DNA from: Malania oleifera
Taxonomy: Eukaryota > Streptophyta > Magnoliopsida > Santalales > Ximeniaceae
DNA length: 64,000 bases
Assembly (NCBI RefSeq): GCF_029873635.1
Contig: NC_080423.1
Span: 99,882,991-99,946,990 of the forward strand
Direction of reading: 5' to 3'
A model generated the notes under the pieces. That model saw nothing but the letters and a program-made list of their open reading frames with translations. It ran no database searches and had not been told where the DNA came from. Position numbers and translations under genes: made by a program. The first letter of the stretch is position 1. Every line of letters starts with the position of its first letter. Shown here piece by piece: positions 1-12,800 of the stretch.

Positions 1-480
1 CGCAGAAAAGGGGGGCTGCCTCATGTTAAAATGTTTTTATTGTGTTTGGAAAGTGCTGAATGACCACATCCTCTTACACTGGTCCTGGGCAGATCCCTTG
101 GGATTTGACTGCTTCTCTGGCAAGACAGCAATGAGTTACTGCCAGAACAGTGAAAGAAGATTTGTGGGCCTGTAAATGTATCTGTTCTAGCAAGAAGAGG
201 AAGAAAGCTTCGTCCCTCTTCGCCATGCCATCTTTTGGTTTGTATGGAGGGAAAGAAATAAGAGAGCTTTTTGAAGGATCAGCCACACCCATACATATTA
301 CTAAAGACCAATGGACTACTATTGTGACCAGATGGCATAGTGATTTATTTATGGTTGACTCTCTTGTAATTTTAATTTTTTTTTACAATCAGCAATGCAG
401 ATGATTTTCTTTGTTTGATTGTATTTGGGCAGCATCCCCCTGATGCACTTCAATGAAATTCTTTCTTTGCTGACAATATA
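1..480 (+). pseudogene. L1-type LINE 3' relic (zf-RVT / C-terminal part)
   Basis: Translating 224-271 gives HAIFWFVWRERNKRAF, which matches the conserved WxxWxERNxRxF end of plant L1-type LINE ORF2 after the zinc-binding RT domain; a TGA follows at 272. Downstream, the DQWTTIVTRWHSD segment (about 309-347) resembles equivalent stretches in the relics at 9,055-9,240 and 10,130-10,801, so the three look like one family. The upstream part is shifted between frames and interrupted. It continues off the left edge. Family assignment is by eye. Confidence 0.6.
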
Positions 481-1190
481 TGTGTATGTGTTTGTGTGTG
501 TAGGCGAGGTGAGCTTAGTGGTCTCAAAAGTTTGATTTTTGAGGGAAAATCCCTCTACTTCTATGCCAATGCTTACAATTGTTGCTATTATTAAGAATCA
601 CATAAAACATGCATCATTTTCAACTTGATTGTTATTTTGTTGAATGTTGCTGTGTAAATATCATGACATTCTTTGTGAGAATCAAATTGCTAAAATTATA
701 GAAGCATAAGGAAATTGGGAAGTTCTCGGTGGACAAGGCCTGAGTCAAGATACATGTCTTAAACAGTGATACACATTAGGGCTCCCATAATTGTTCAATA
801 ATGAACTTGCAAAGAGCTGGAGTCAAAGACCTATTAGATTCAATACATTCATTTGATTTTGCAAGGGCTTTTACATTTGATGAAGTATGTGTTGGTAATA
901 AAAAATGAATCATCAACAAGCTTCACAAAGAAAAGGCACAACATCTCATATCATCAATTCCATAAAACTAGTCTTCAAATCTCCAGGGAGCAACTAGAGA
1001 CAACGATAGATAAAGTGGGGGAAGCTTTATTAGATGAAGTCTCCTTATTTAGCAACAGCTATAGTGTGAGCATTTTTGTTGTAAAAGGATGACCACAACG
1101 TGAAGCTCAATAGCTTGCAAGTTTACATTACTATTACTTTGAATTATTTTATACTACTGTAAATATGTAGAGGTAAACAAATAAGTCATT
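481..1190. other. AT-rich spacer, nothing recognised
   Basis: No open frame with a recognisable domain, no tRNA-like fold and no clear repeat border was seen. A short GT-rich run lies near 482-502. The small frame at 853-1092 has no features that mark it as a gene. Confidence 0.5.
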
Positions 1191-1194
1191 GCGG

Positions 1195-1345
1195 AGAATA
1201 CTAAGTTACTTCTTCATGTAGCATGTTTCACCAGATATAACGGTCTTGGGCCCAACTCCGATGAGATATCATCCGCTTTGGCCCACTAGCCTCACGGGTT
1301 TGTCCTATAAAAGGCGTCTCAACATAAGAAGCATGAAATTTTGCC
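1195..1345. repeat. LTR-like repeat fragment with TATA motif
   Basis: The segment around 1,245-1,300 (GGGCCCAACTCCGATGAG, then ATCCGCTTTGGCCCA) resembles a dispersed repeat common in dicot genomes. TATAAAAGG follows near 1,306. It could be part of an LTR promoter, but no borders or TSD can be defined. Confidence 0.35.
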
Positions 1346-1383
1346 CTTAACATTGGGTGTGTTGCACCCTCAAGGCAATGAGC

Positions 1384-2259
1384 TTATTTTGAAGTTGACA
1401 TCTTATTGTTAGCTGTCCTACTTTTAGGTTTGCCCTTCTTGAAAGACTTTCCATTGCTTCCACCCACGCCACTCTCTCTGGACAAAGCAGAATTTTCTCT
1501 AGTATAGTCAATCAAGCGTTTCACAGCGGCTTGTGCGATAGACAAGTCTTGAGCTCTTTGTCTATGAAGTTCGATTCTTGCCCGCGATTTCAACCCCTCA
1601 AGAAAATAGAATAACTTATCTTTCTCCAACATGTCCCAGATATCCAACATCAGAGCAAAAAGCTGTTTCACATATTCCCTGACCTAATATGCTTGAGGTC
1701 TCTCAACTTTCTTCTAGCATTGTACTCAAGTTTTTAGGAAAGAATTGGGCCTTGAGCTCTCTCTTTAAGTCAGCTCAACAATCAATAACACAGCGTCCAT
1801 TCTCTATTTCATCGTATTTGGTACACCACCATAGCTTAGCGTCACCAACCAAGTACATGGTTGCATTATTCACTTTCACTAGTTATGAGTTTGTCCTCAT
1901 AGCACGAAAGTACTACTCCATATCAAACAAAATTTTTTCCAACTCCTTGGCATCACGGGCACCCCCATACGTTGCGGATTTGGGTATCTTGGTCTTGCTA
2001 AACCCAGAGTGTTAGATTTTCCCATAGCAAGAATCATCACATTCACCTTTACAATTAGATTAATAATGTCAGCCTGCAAGGTCACTACAGCATGGTGAAG
2101 GTCCTCTAACAAAGCCACCATGGAACCTTGTTGATGTTTTTGTGATCCTTCCAATACATTAGCACTTTCTGTAAGTCAAGCCATCTCAATGGCCACATTG
2201 TTGGCTATTGTCTCAGCCTGTGCTTCTAACACACCAATTCTCTCAGCATTGGTCGGCAT
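1384..2259 (-). pseudogene. Ty3-gypsy gag fragment (broken)
   Basis: On the minus strand the frame starts MPTNAERIGVLEAQ (ATG at 2257-2259), runs through a gag-like N-terminus with an in-frame stop, then continues at 1384-1671 with DKLFYFLEGLKSRARIELHR, the usual gag context ahead of a basic region and zinc knuckle. The open pieces lie in different frames, so there is at least one frameshift. No protease, RT or integrase follows at lower coordinates, so this is the 5' part of a truncated gypsy element. The adjacent primer-binding site supports the orientation. Confidence 0.7.
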
Positions 2260-2325
2260 GGTCACTTACCCAAGCTTTCCCAATCCCACAATGAAGGCAA
2301 CTGAATTCATGTCGCAATTAAACGA

Positions 2326-2337
2326 GCTCTAATACCA
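2326..2337 (-). other. tRNA-iMet-type primer-binding site of the gypsy fragment
   Basis: The minus strand reads TGGTATTAGAGC, one mismatch from TGGTATCAGAGC, the site complementary to initiator tRNA-Met used by plant LTR elements. It lies 66 bp upstream of the gag start. The LTR it should abut (2,338 upward) is visible only as a short remnant. Confidence 0.65.
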
Positions 2338-2419
2338 GGTGCCACACAGTTCTTCACAAAGGTGTGAAATATTCGGCCCGTGACACCAGATGATGCTTTC
2401 TTTGCTTTTAACTAGAAAA

Positions 2420-3740
2420 GTTAAATTGTATTACTCATTTTTACTCATATGAATTTCCTTAGATTAATATCATGGCACTCGATTCTAAACTTGAATGTTA
2501 AGACTTACTTCATTCATATGCATACTAGCATCGAGTTCTTGAACTTAAAAGAAGTGGTAACCTTGCAGTGAAGTTGGCTGAGACAAGAAACAATGTCTTT
2601 TTTTTTTTTTCTATTAGAGACAAGAAACGATGTCTTTCACCCATTTGTTTATTTTCTTGTCAAATTAGCACTGATTTTATAAGTTTACAACTAAAATCAT
2701 CGAGAGGACATTTTTTGGCAATGAAGCTTGTAAAAATCAATTGAATAATTGGATGGAGATGGTTGGATTAGTCATTTATCTTTAGAGAGATACTTTTAAT
2801 AATATTGCATGAGTTGATTATTGAACAATTTAAAGCTTGAAATCCATTGAAAGCAATTGTAAGATGTATCTTTATTTAAATGAATGTGGTGAAAACTCCA
2901 TTTCTTTTTTTGTAATTATTAGTCCTCAAATGCTATGTATAAGTTAATATATGATAGTCTATGATGATAAACAAATCCTATTAAAAACTTAATCTTAAAA
3001 AATGAAAAAATAAAATAAAATTTTAAGCTGCATTTTGCACATGATCGCCTCCACTAACCAAAGAACCTGGATCCACCGCCCAGTGGCCCAACACATGCAA
3101 GTTTTTCTCAACTAGAAGGTGTCACCATCAGGACAATGTCAATAAAGTGAAGCCTCTTTTGAGTGGCTGAGGTCGTGAACCAAATGGTATCTTGTGTAAC
3201 AACAGAGAAAAATTTACATGAACAGGGCACCAAGTAAGATTTACAATGCACCAATCCTACTGTACTGCATTAACACTTTTCATGTAAGTGAGACCTATTT
3301 GCAAAAACAATGTGGGCCCACTAAAATTAAAAAAAAGAGTGAAGCATGACAACAAGATTGGTGTTTTGTAAATCTTCCACGGAACCCCTGTTACATGTAA
3401 ATCCTTCACCCATTGCCAATTGGTTTTGGGTTGGATGCTTATTTGGATCACAAAATCAAAACAGATTTTAAAGTTCAGAATATTTCAAGCTGTATTTACA
3501 TTCAACGAATTCAGCAATGGCCTAACCCCAGAAGTTCGAAAACAGGGGGAAAAAAAATACAACTCGAAATCTATAAAGCTATCTTAAATATATATATATA
3601 TATTCAAGAGATAACCGAGGGATTCTGATTTCTAGATTTTCTATTCTGTCCTTTCCCAAAGTTTTCCCGGAACCAACTGGACATTGAATGAAGAACTTTC
3701 AGCGTATCCACACTACAAATCAGCGTTAGAGAGCAATTAA
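2420..3740. other. Intergenic stretch without recognised genes
   Basis: Mostly AT-rich. Around 3,040-3,420 the GC content rises and the minus strand has an AGTGGGCCCAC palindrome, possibly the downstream part of the transcript suggested at 3,745-3,935 or an unrecognised dispersed repeat. A short TA run lies near 3,590-3,602. Confidence 0.4.
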
Positions 3741-3744
3741 ATAC

Positions 3745-3935
3745 CTGTTGCTTGAAATGAAGAGTGGGAGCAGCATCCGGTAGCCGATGAGCCCTAGATC
3801 AGACGGCTGTGAACGCCCGCAGGCATGACTGAGTGGAGCTCTTCTGAGTCTTCTTCAGCGAGGAGCAGACTCCAGGGAGAAAGCGAGAGAAAGGAAAAAC
3901 TCGGGAGCACCTCGGTATAGGTTATATACGGTTCC
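3745..3935 (-). promoter_or_regulatory. Possible TATA promoter and first exon of a minus-strand transcript
   Basis: On the minus strand a TATATAAC motif (3921-3928) is followed by a pyrimidine-rich stretch, as in plant 5' UTRs, and then a GC-richer block that ends in CAACAG with a good donor GT at 3743-3744. The only ATG frames in the block are very short, so this could be a noncoding first exon. No downstream exon was identified at lower coordinates. It is an isolated promoter-exon-like signal. Confidence 0.3.
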
Positions 3936-5100
3936 ATCGGTACAGGTCGTTAAAGTTCAGGTAAATAGTTAAAGAGCCTAATTGAGGATTTCTATTTTTA
4001 TTTTTTTATTATATATGATGTAATATATATTTAACTTTTATATATACATTTTATGTATGTATTTAATACTATTTTATAGTTAAAATAAGTATAAATGAAT
4101 CAAATTCAAATCGAGGTTGAGATTGTTCAAGCTAGAACTGAGTTTCCAACTCAAAATTTTTAAGTATTTCATTATGTTGAATTTGGCTTTACCGCATGCT
4201 CAGGTACCGAATAATTTTTTATTTTATTTTTAAGTCAAAATATACTAACATCTACTAAATTTTACCCCCCAAAAATATTAGTTTTACCAACACAGATATT
4301 TAAAAAAGTTATACACAAAAATATTAATTTTTATTTAAAATTTAAAAAAATAATCTTTAAAAATTTTACTTCAAGAGTTAAAATATACATATATCTATAT
4401 ATATTAATAATACTATTGACCATGCCTTATTCCCTTTTTTAGTATGCAATCATAGATTTTTTTTATAGATGATCAAATCTTTTAAATGCAAAAAGTTCTA
4501 AATGCAATTTTTTATGTCACACATTTTGAACTGACATTCAATTTTTACGAAATTATTAATTTCCAGTACAATTATCTAAAATTGTAGCTCCAAAAAATTA
4601 AAATTTAAAATTAATATCTTTATCTCAAAAATAAGTTTAAAAAATCATAACAAAGTTCTCACTCAAAGAAAGAAAACAATGATAAATATAAAACAATAAT
4701 TACCAAAGGCATTTTGATTTTTAACAAACTTCTTATAGCAAAATTTTTTAAATGAAATTATTTAACATCGAAAATCCAAAGTTATAATTTCATTTGTAAT
4801 TTGAAGGGAAAGTGAGATGTGAGGAAGGGAAAAAAAATCAAAAAATAAAATATAAATCATTCTACCTCTCTCCCTTTGATTTATTGATCAACATAGGACG
4901 CTATCATAAATAAATATCTTCTACCGAAAAGTCATCATATTGACATCTCTCTCTATTAATAGGTTAGTATCATGGCACAAATAATCGTAATTACTATTCC
5001 TTAGTCATCATTGTCGTATTAAATTCCGTTATCTCTCAATTATTTATAGTCACATGAAAGAATATCTGTGTACATAAGGAGAAATACATTTAAATATGAA
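3936..5100. other. AT-rich intergenic DNA
   Basis: Very AT-rich sequence with no coding frame of note and no element borders that I could identify. Confidence 0.5.
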
Positions 5101-5103
5101 AAA

Positions 5104-5780
5104 CATAATAGCTAATGGGAAAATACAAAGTTAATAAGCTAAACATACAAGTGATTAATAGAAGTTAGAATTTAAAAATTATGAGAGAAATGCAAAGATA
5201 TATCGAAATTTGGACTGACAAACATATTCAAACTTGATAGTATGAAAAGATATATAGAAAATGAGAAACATGCTAGAATATGTTGAGATGCATTGATACG
5301 TAAAATAAGTTATATAAAATACAGTTATAAAAAATATTTAGTCCTTATTAAGATGTATAGAAAGTGAAATACATACATGCATACATATATATATATCAAT
5401 GCATCTCAACATATTCTAGTATGTTTCTCACTTTTTTTTTTTTTTTTACACCAAACAAAACTCTAGAGTTGAACTAATGACGAACGGAAACAAGACCCCA
5501 CCTATCCATCCGAAAAATACTTTTTAAATAACGTGGTAAAAGGTGTTGTTCTTCGTAGATTACATTATTTCTCATTTCTCCTTCTTTAGGAAGAAAATCA
5601 ACCGCACTATTCTAGTATGTTTCTCACTTTCAATACATCTTCACATACAATTAAGTTTGAATGTTCTTGTAAGTCCAAATTTTGATGCATTTTTGCATCT
5701 CTTTTAATTTTTAAATTTTAATTTCTATTAATCGCCCATATGTTTGGCTTATTAACTTTATATTTTCCCCTTAGCTATTA
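5104..5780. repeat. Foldback (long inverted repeat) element, split by a retroposon
   Basis: The left arm (5,104-5,298) is largely the reverse complement of the right arm (5,394-5,431 joined to 5,628-5,780). For example, ATATGTTGAGATGCATTGAT on the left answers ATCAATGCATCTCAACATAT on the right. The loop is about 95 bp and AT-rich. Arms of about 195 bp and the lack of coding sequence suit a foldback MITE or a pair of inverted copies. The right arm is interrupted by the insertion at 5,432-5,607. Confidence 0.7.
5432..5607 (-). mobile_element. Short poly(A) retroposon (SINE-like) with target-site duplication
   Basis: A run of T at its left end is a poly(A) tail on the minus strand. The insert is flanked by the direct repeat TATTCTAGTATGTTTCTCAC at 5,412-5,431 and 5,608-5,627, a 20-bp TSD typical of target-primed reverse transcription. 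The 176-bp length suits a SINE or a heavily truncated LINE. I see no convincing A and B boxes, so the SINE class is unproven. Confidence 0.7.
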
Positions 5781-6694
5781 TATATATAGAGACACACACA
5801 GACACATATACATTATATGTTAGAAACATTGAAATATAAAAGAAATAAGTAATTACTACTGAATAAAATAGAATCAATGTGTAGTAAATAAAACAAATAT
5901 GTTAATAATACAATATATATATATTTATATATATATATATATATATATTCACACATAAAAGAAGAAATAATGAATACATAACACTAAATAAAACATGGGA
6001 TGACATTTAAAAATAGCACTTTCCTTGACTCAATCAAGAAAATTAAAGACTAACTTCATATTTTAAAAATACCTTTACTCATTGAACACATTGTCTTGAT
6101 GGTATTTTCTCATATGGGACATCATGCTACCAAAGACGACTCCATACAAAAATACACAAGAAGACCCTTCCTTGAAGATGAGAGGGGGCCAATTTGGGAA
6201 GCAAATGATTCACACAAGATGAACTACACCAACCGAATTCCTCAGCAAGCTATTCTTGTGATTTTGTCATCGATCGAGCTCCAAGAAACTTAAAATGTGT
6301 CACATTACTATATTAATATTCATCGATTTTGCTTTATACCCATTCATAGACCAATGGAGAATTGTTCCAAGTGTGTAGGAATTAGTTTTTAACCTGCACG
6401 AGTGCACAATAATGGTGTGCTGAATCTTAACTTTTAGTTCATGCATTACACAATAGCATAAAAATTCTCTTACCATACAATGCAAACTAATTTAATGCAA
6501 GAAAATAATAATAATAATAATAATATCCACCATCATCTTTTACAAACTGCCAAGAAATGCTTATGAACAATTACTAGCCCCAAACATGGAAAAATGGGAC
6601 CAGCATTATATTGTAAAAAAGAAATTTTCACTCTGTAATTTTCTCAATTTTAACTCATTTCTTGCTATAATACATAACATCATCATTGGAAGCA
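5781..6694. other. 3' flank and 3' UTR region of the MRD1-like gene
   Basis: Holds an (AT)n run around 5,926-5,948, an (ATA)n run at about 6,505-6,526, and the 3' UTR of the minus-strand gene just below 6,695. No strong poly(A) signal could be picked. The small frame at 6,096-6,293 has no recognisable domain. Confidence 0.45.
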
Positions 6695-9600
6695 CTAATC
6701 CGCGATTCTGTCAAACTTAACTGTGCCTTCGTCCAAGATCCCTATATGCTTCCTTTTTTTGGACACCTTTGTTGGATTTTGAAAACCGTTTTGCTCAACT
6801 GGAAACTGCGCAGCTGTTCGAGCTCGTAATTCTTCCAAACTCTCACCCTCCTTCGCCCTCTCCAAAACCTGAAGATTACATGGGGTGGATAAGATAGGTG
6901 TTTCTTCTTTTTTCCCGTGCCTACTAATATAGATGCCGAGAAGGGCTAGTAGAACACTTACCAAATGTCGACCATACAGATGGGTACTTGAAAGAGCTTG
7001 AAGCGCATTTTGTGCCTCCTGCTTTGTAACATACTCCACAAATGCAAAGCCTCTATGGTTCCCAAACTTCTTTGGCAGCCTCAAGCTCTTAATCTGCACA
7101 CCACAATAAAATTGAACTTTAGTGCGATCAAACTCAATCACATGACTGGCTCAAAATTGATTCAAACTGGGAAAAATAAAAAATCACAACTATTTGCACA
7201 GAGTTCTTTTTTCTTTTTTCTTTTTTTTTTTTTTTTTAATGTAGGAATGGCAATTCTTGTTCTGCCCATAGAGCCACCATGTCTCCCCTGGATGGAATCA
7301 TATCTAGACTCACAATTTGTCATGCGCGCATTATATCCAACCCTATCCCAATTTTATTCACACTCAACTGCACATGTGTGCGTGTTTACATTACATGCAT
7401 GTGAATTCTAAAGATCATGTTATTCATTTAGTGCACTCTTTTGCAAGATTATCTTTAATTAATTAGGCTGATGAATGACAGACGTAAATATAGCAAGTCA
7501 GAAGGTCTATAATTTGACAGATTAATTAACTACATAATCAAGACTTCGCGTAAAATGGGTAAAATCTAAATGATAAATTTGACATCTACCTCAGGAGTGG
7601 GAGAAGAAAAGCAACTGATATGATTGCCAACAGCCTAATGGGTAACACACCATCTACAATTACTACCTTTATGATTTGAAGAATTACCACCCGCTGTCCA
7701 TGAAATTGAATGTTATCAAAATTACAATACAACTCGAAATAGTACACACAAGCACGCACTCATGTGCGCACACAGCCACACACACACAGGACACTTGCAT
7801 TTGTTAGTGAGTTGGAACTGCTCCAACAATGCACCCAGCACTCTCTCCCAAGGAATCAAACCAACACAATTTCAAGCATAAATTTGGATGTAGTGCTAAA
7901 TTGATACTATTGCTTGACACAGGTGTCCCTGCACATCTTACACAAAATCAAGGAGAGAGAGAGGAGAGAGAGAGAGTACCAAAAGCAGCGGCCTAAACTA
8001 CTTATGTAGTGTATACAAGAAGAAAAGTCTTTTAACATTAAATTGAGAGTCCAACTACCACCAGCTTCATTTTCGTCTCATGCAATAGACCATTCTGCCA
8101 CTACAAAAATACATGAAACACTATATATGCTTGATTACCAGAGGCAAAACGTGTTTTAAAAGACACATAATAGCACATAGGGTAACATTGATTGTGATGA
8201 GCACAAATGATTGAATTGACTGTTGTGATTGGAGGTCATATAGTGGAGTGGTAATCGTAATAAACTGGTGTTTATATCGATAAATGCAAAAGAGTGGCAT
8301 AGTGGAAGTTGAAGTAGAAATGGTAGCAATGACAATTCCACAATTGGATATAAACAGTGGTAGTGATCATGCCATGGTGCAGCAACAGTTGTGGTTTTGT
8401 GGTGGTTGTAGTGGTCAGGTTGGGGGCAAAATGGGGGAGTGGTGACAGTTTGGCAGCGACAGTGGTTTAAGTAGTGGCGCAATAGTGATGTGCATGGGTT
8501 GGAACTGACAAATGATGGTGATGATGACAGAGGCAATGGTGTTGACAGTGATTGGCAATGTGGATGACTACCCTTTGTGTCATCATCCTGTTTCCTATTT
8601 GTACAAGGCTACAAGCTCTACTTTTCCTATATCCATTTTTTTTTACTGTAATTTGATCGACTTCGAAAATTCACGTGCACCAAAGTTGTGACATTTTCTC
8701 AAGTCAATAAACAACAATTGAGTCTTATGTCCTGCAGGGTGGGGTCAGCTATATGAATTCCTTTCCACCATTTCTCACGATCAAGGGCAATATCCTCAAA
8801 CAACTGAAGTGCTATCAAATCCATACTTAATACAAGTTATTCTAGGCGGTCCAAGTAGGCCTACCCTACTCCTCTTCTTACCTCTAAGAGTCACCAAAAC
8901 ATCCTTCCTAATCAGAGCATTATTAGGTCTATGTTGCAAGTGCCCAAACCATCAAAGCCAACCTTCCCTCGTCTTATTGTCTACAGTTATATACATTACT
9001 AATACAGATGCATTCATTCGCTGCATTATTGTCTAGAGTTCTACAATTCATCCATTTTTTAATCAGCAAATAGAATTTTATTAAATGGGAATCAAGTGAT
9101 TGTCAACCCAGCACAACATACAAAAAAAGGATCACCCACCCTACAATGTCACAAAATCAAGAATTACACAAAGATCATTCAAAAGCTGCCTACTGTGCCA
9201 GCAGGTAACAGTAGCAAACCACTGAGCTTTACTAATCTGTAGGGGTGTAGCTGAACCTTTGAAGGTTCTTTTCTTCCAAGCATATCAAAAGAATGGTAAG
9301 GGGGATGACTGTCAAGGCTTTCCGCTTCTATTTGGTGGCTCTAATACATTTCCAAGCCAATAACTCCTTCCCCACAGAGCAACCAGTGGCCCCTGCTGCC
9401 TGGTCAAGAAGAAGGTCATGTTCCAAAGGTTCCCGGTCCATTTTACTGTTCTCATTTCCTGCAAGTTATGGTTTTGAAAACTGGACCAGCAAGTCTGACT
9501 TGGTTGCACTAGAACAGGCCACCGTACCGGTCCAGATAAGGTGTTCAAACCGGAATTGAAGCAAACTAGGGTCAATCCCAGCCGATTCAGTCTACCCTGG

Positions 9601-9771
9601 CTAAATCGAGTGAACCAGCTGTGTTGACCCACCTAATTTAATAAATAAATTAATACATTGACGCATGTCACAGGGAGGGGTATTTGATCCAGCGACCTCT
9701 GCCATACAGCTGAGTAAAGGAGTCGTACCACTGAGTCCGTGCCCGCAGTGAGTTTGATGGTAGTTGAACAC

Positions 9772-9804
<33 letters not shown>

Positions 9805-12800
9805 ATAAAACTTATGCACCTAATATGTGTGAATATACATATAATGTGTGTGGGTATATACATAAATAGAGGATATAGAAATGTATGTATAAGTTCATCA
9901 AATTCTAAACTCGTTCAGCTTAAGGAACTATTTGGAGCCTTAGAAAATATGAAGGAATACAAAATTTTCATATTTGCTCATGACGGGAAGAGAGAAAATA
10001 AAATATCTATCAAATCAGTGAATAAAATTTTTAGTTTACATATTATTAACATCTTATTTTTTGTTTTCATTTCCTCTCCTATGACAAAATACTTGATTCA
10101 AGTGGAACCCAAATAAATTGCTGAACTATTTTTTTTTATAAGGAAAGGAAACTTCATTGAAAAGGCATCAAGGGGATGCCAACCCATGGTACAGTAAATC
10201 AAGCACCCTGAAGGGTGTCACACGAATCAAATATTACATCATAATCATTAACAGTCCCACTATGCCAGCCATTGACCGCAGTAAACCAATATTCTTTGCC
10301 ATTTTGGATTGCTGAAGTTGAATTTTTAAACACTCGCCTATTCCTCTCCTTCCAAACGCACCAGAAAATTGCAGCTCTTCTCGTTTGTTGCCTGAATCCC
10401 TTTCCAGGCCCAGAGTTCCCCTCCCAAAGAGTTAGTGATAACCCACCTTTGTCCAATCAGAGTCAGCTCCATATTCAAGAGATTCCTTGTCCAAGTGCAG
10501 TGAAGGAGTATGTGCTAAACAGATTCAGCGGCAGCCATGCAAAGGGGACATCTGTTGGCTACTGAATTCCTTTGAATTCCTTCAAGTCTCTTGGCAACTA
10601 AAGTTGGTAGGGGAAGGAGAGACATGAAGTAAATATGGAGATTTTTCAAGGTGATCTTAATGAGAACCTTTTGAAAATTCCTCTTCCATCCATCCAACTT
10701 TTTTCAAATTTTTCAATAATGAGATCCCAAACTCCTTTGATCTTTGAATTTGGCGTCGAGAGGTGGCCCAAGGTAGTTAATTGGGAAAGTACTTTACCTA
10801 CTGTTAAAGGTTATATATGTCTTTTAGTATTATTATTATTGAGGGTGTTAGTATGTTAATAGTGAGAGTTAGTAAGAGTATTATTTTCATTAGAATGTAT
10901 TAAATTTGTACTATAAATAGAGGAAGAGACCTATCTTCAAGTTATGCCATTCATTTTAATCCAATCTTAATATGGTACCAGAGCGTAATCCAACCTAAAC
11001 CCTATTCCCCTCGGCCGTCGTCAAAAAAACACCATTCCCGCAGTTGTCCTTCCCAGACCCACCTCCATCCCATATTATTTCACAAAACCATATTCAACCA
11101 TAAACAAACCCCACTGACAACCCACCCCACAAAACCCCATTGCTGGAGAACAGCCCACGCGCTCCCACATGCCAGCCAAATGCTGGCAGGGCCAACCCCA
11201 TGCGCCGGCTCATGGGTGAAGTTCTGGACAACTTTTTTTCCCCTCTGCCATCATCTGATTCCATATTTAGACTATATATAATCAAGCTGTTATGCCAGTT
11301 TTTTGCTCAAAAATTCAACCTTTTTTTACCATGCACTCACGGTATTCTGTTAATTCCTGTTCAGAGTTTGTGAAGGCTTCTTTGTGATTTTTTTGGAACC
11401 CTGGCAGCATTTGTATGTTCAGTTCTAAGGCTGTGGCAGTGCTATATCCATCGGAGAGTTGTTCACCTCGTCCATGGTTGTGTCGGTGCTCCACATAATT
11501 TGTGATTGTCCCAATTGTTGATTGTTCTTCTTGTTTTCTGTGTGGTCGCTGGTTTGAAAGTGCTGGGGCAGTGCTATATCCCTCTCCCCTTGTCTTCGTT
11601 GTGTCGGTGTTTCACATAGTATGCAATTGTCCCAATTAGTTTTACTTGTTTTGGTGTGGTTTCTGATTTGTGAGTGTAGGGATGGAATCAATGAATCCCA
11701 AAAATTTGTTCCCTACATCGCTGCCACAAATAACGACTCAAAAGTTGGAAGGAAAGAACTATGTTCAATGACCTAAAGCTGTTCGGATTTATTTAGCAGG
11801 ATTAGGGAAATCTGACCACTTGCTCCAATCTGCTTCTTCTTATGAGAAGAGAAAAGACATGTAGGTTCAAGAAGATGCCTTATTTCCCTTTTATGGAATT
11901 CAATGGAGCCACAGATTGCACAGATGTGCATGCATCTAGATACGTGCAAGGAGATTTGGGATCATGTCAAAGTTCTATACTCCAGTAAAATTACACATAT
12001 ATATGATTTATCCCAAGAGTAATTTCAGTTACAACAAAGAGATAGGAGTATTGCAGATTATTTTGGATGGGTGAAGCGTATTCATGAGGAGCTTAACGTT
12101 GTGCAACCTACAATTGCTGAAGTTCGTGAGATGCAGAGGCATAGCGAGAAAATGACAATTCTTCATGTTCTAGCAGGCTTAAGACCTGAGTTTGAGGCTG
12201 TTCAGTCCCAGTTACTCAGTAGTACCAAGCTGCCATCATTTGCCAATGTTTATTCTCGTGTCCTTCGTGCTTCCTTTAGCACACATGTTCCTGCTCTTGC
12301 ATCTAGCTCTGAGAGGACAGCCTTTGCTACACAGGGTGTTTCTAGTTCTCTACCAAACAATCGCAAAATTTATTGTGGTGGTACAAACTGTCATAGTGGT
12401 AGAGACAGACAAGGCAGAGGTACTCCTCGCAAGTGTGCTTATTGTGGACGGAATAATCATACTATGGAGCAGTGTTGGGATCTTCACGGCAGACTTCCAC
12501 ATGTTGCCAATGCAGCCAGCACTGACTTCACACCTTTGGGGGCAGCCAATGCAGCCACCCTCAACCCCTCATCTTTGGAGTTGAGTGGAGGGCAACGTAT
12601 TGTATCTATGTAAAAGGAAGAGTATTCCAAGTTTCAGCAATATCAAGCGTCACAACAAGCTTCTCTTCCATTGCATCTCTTGCCTAAACAGGTAATCACA
12701 CAGTATGCCTGTCATCTAGTACCTCTCATCCTAGTCCTTGGATCATAGACTCTGCTGCCACTGATCAAGTCACAAGCATACCTAGCTTTTTCTCCACTCT

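Noticed and set aside
6096..6293. 65-residue plus-strand frame downstream of the MRD1-like gene
   Set aside because: No recognisable motif, no splice partners, and a length expected by chance.
8156..8536. 126-residue His/Pro/Ser-rich minus-strand frame
   Set aside because: Arises from GTG/GGT low-complexity DNA within intron 13; no codon structure or homology recognised.
9600..9760. Possible tRNA gene on the minus strand
   Set aside because: A- and B-box-like words are present, but no cloverleaf with proper stems or anticodon arm can be drawn; a SINE-like head fits better.
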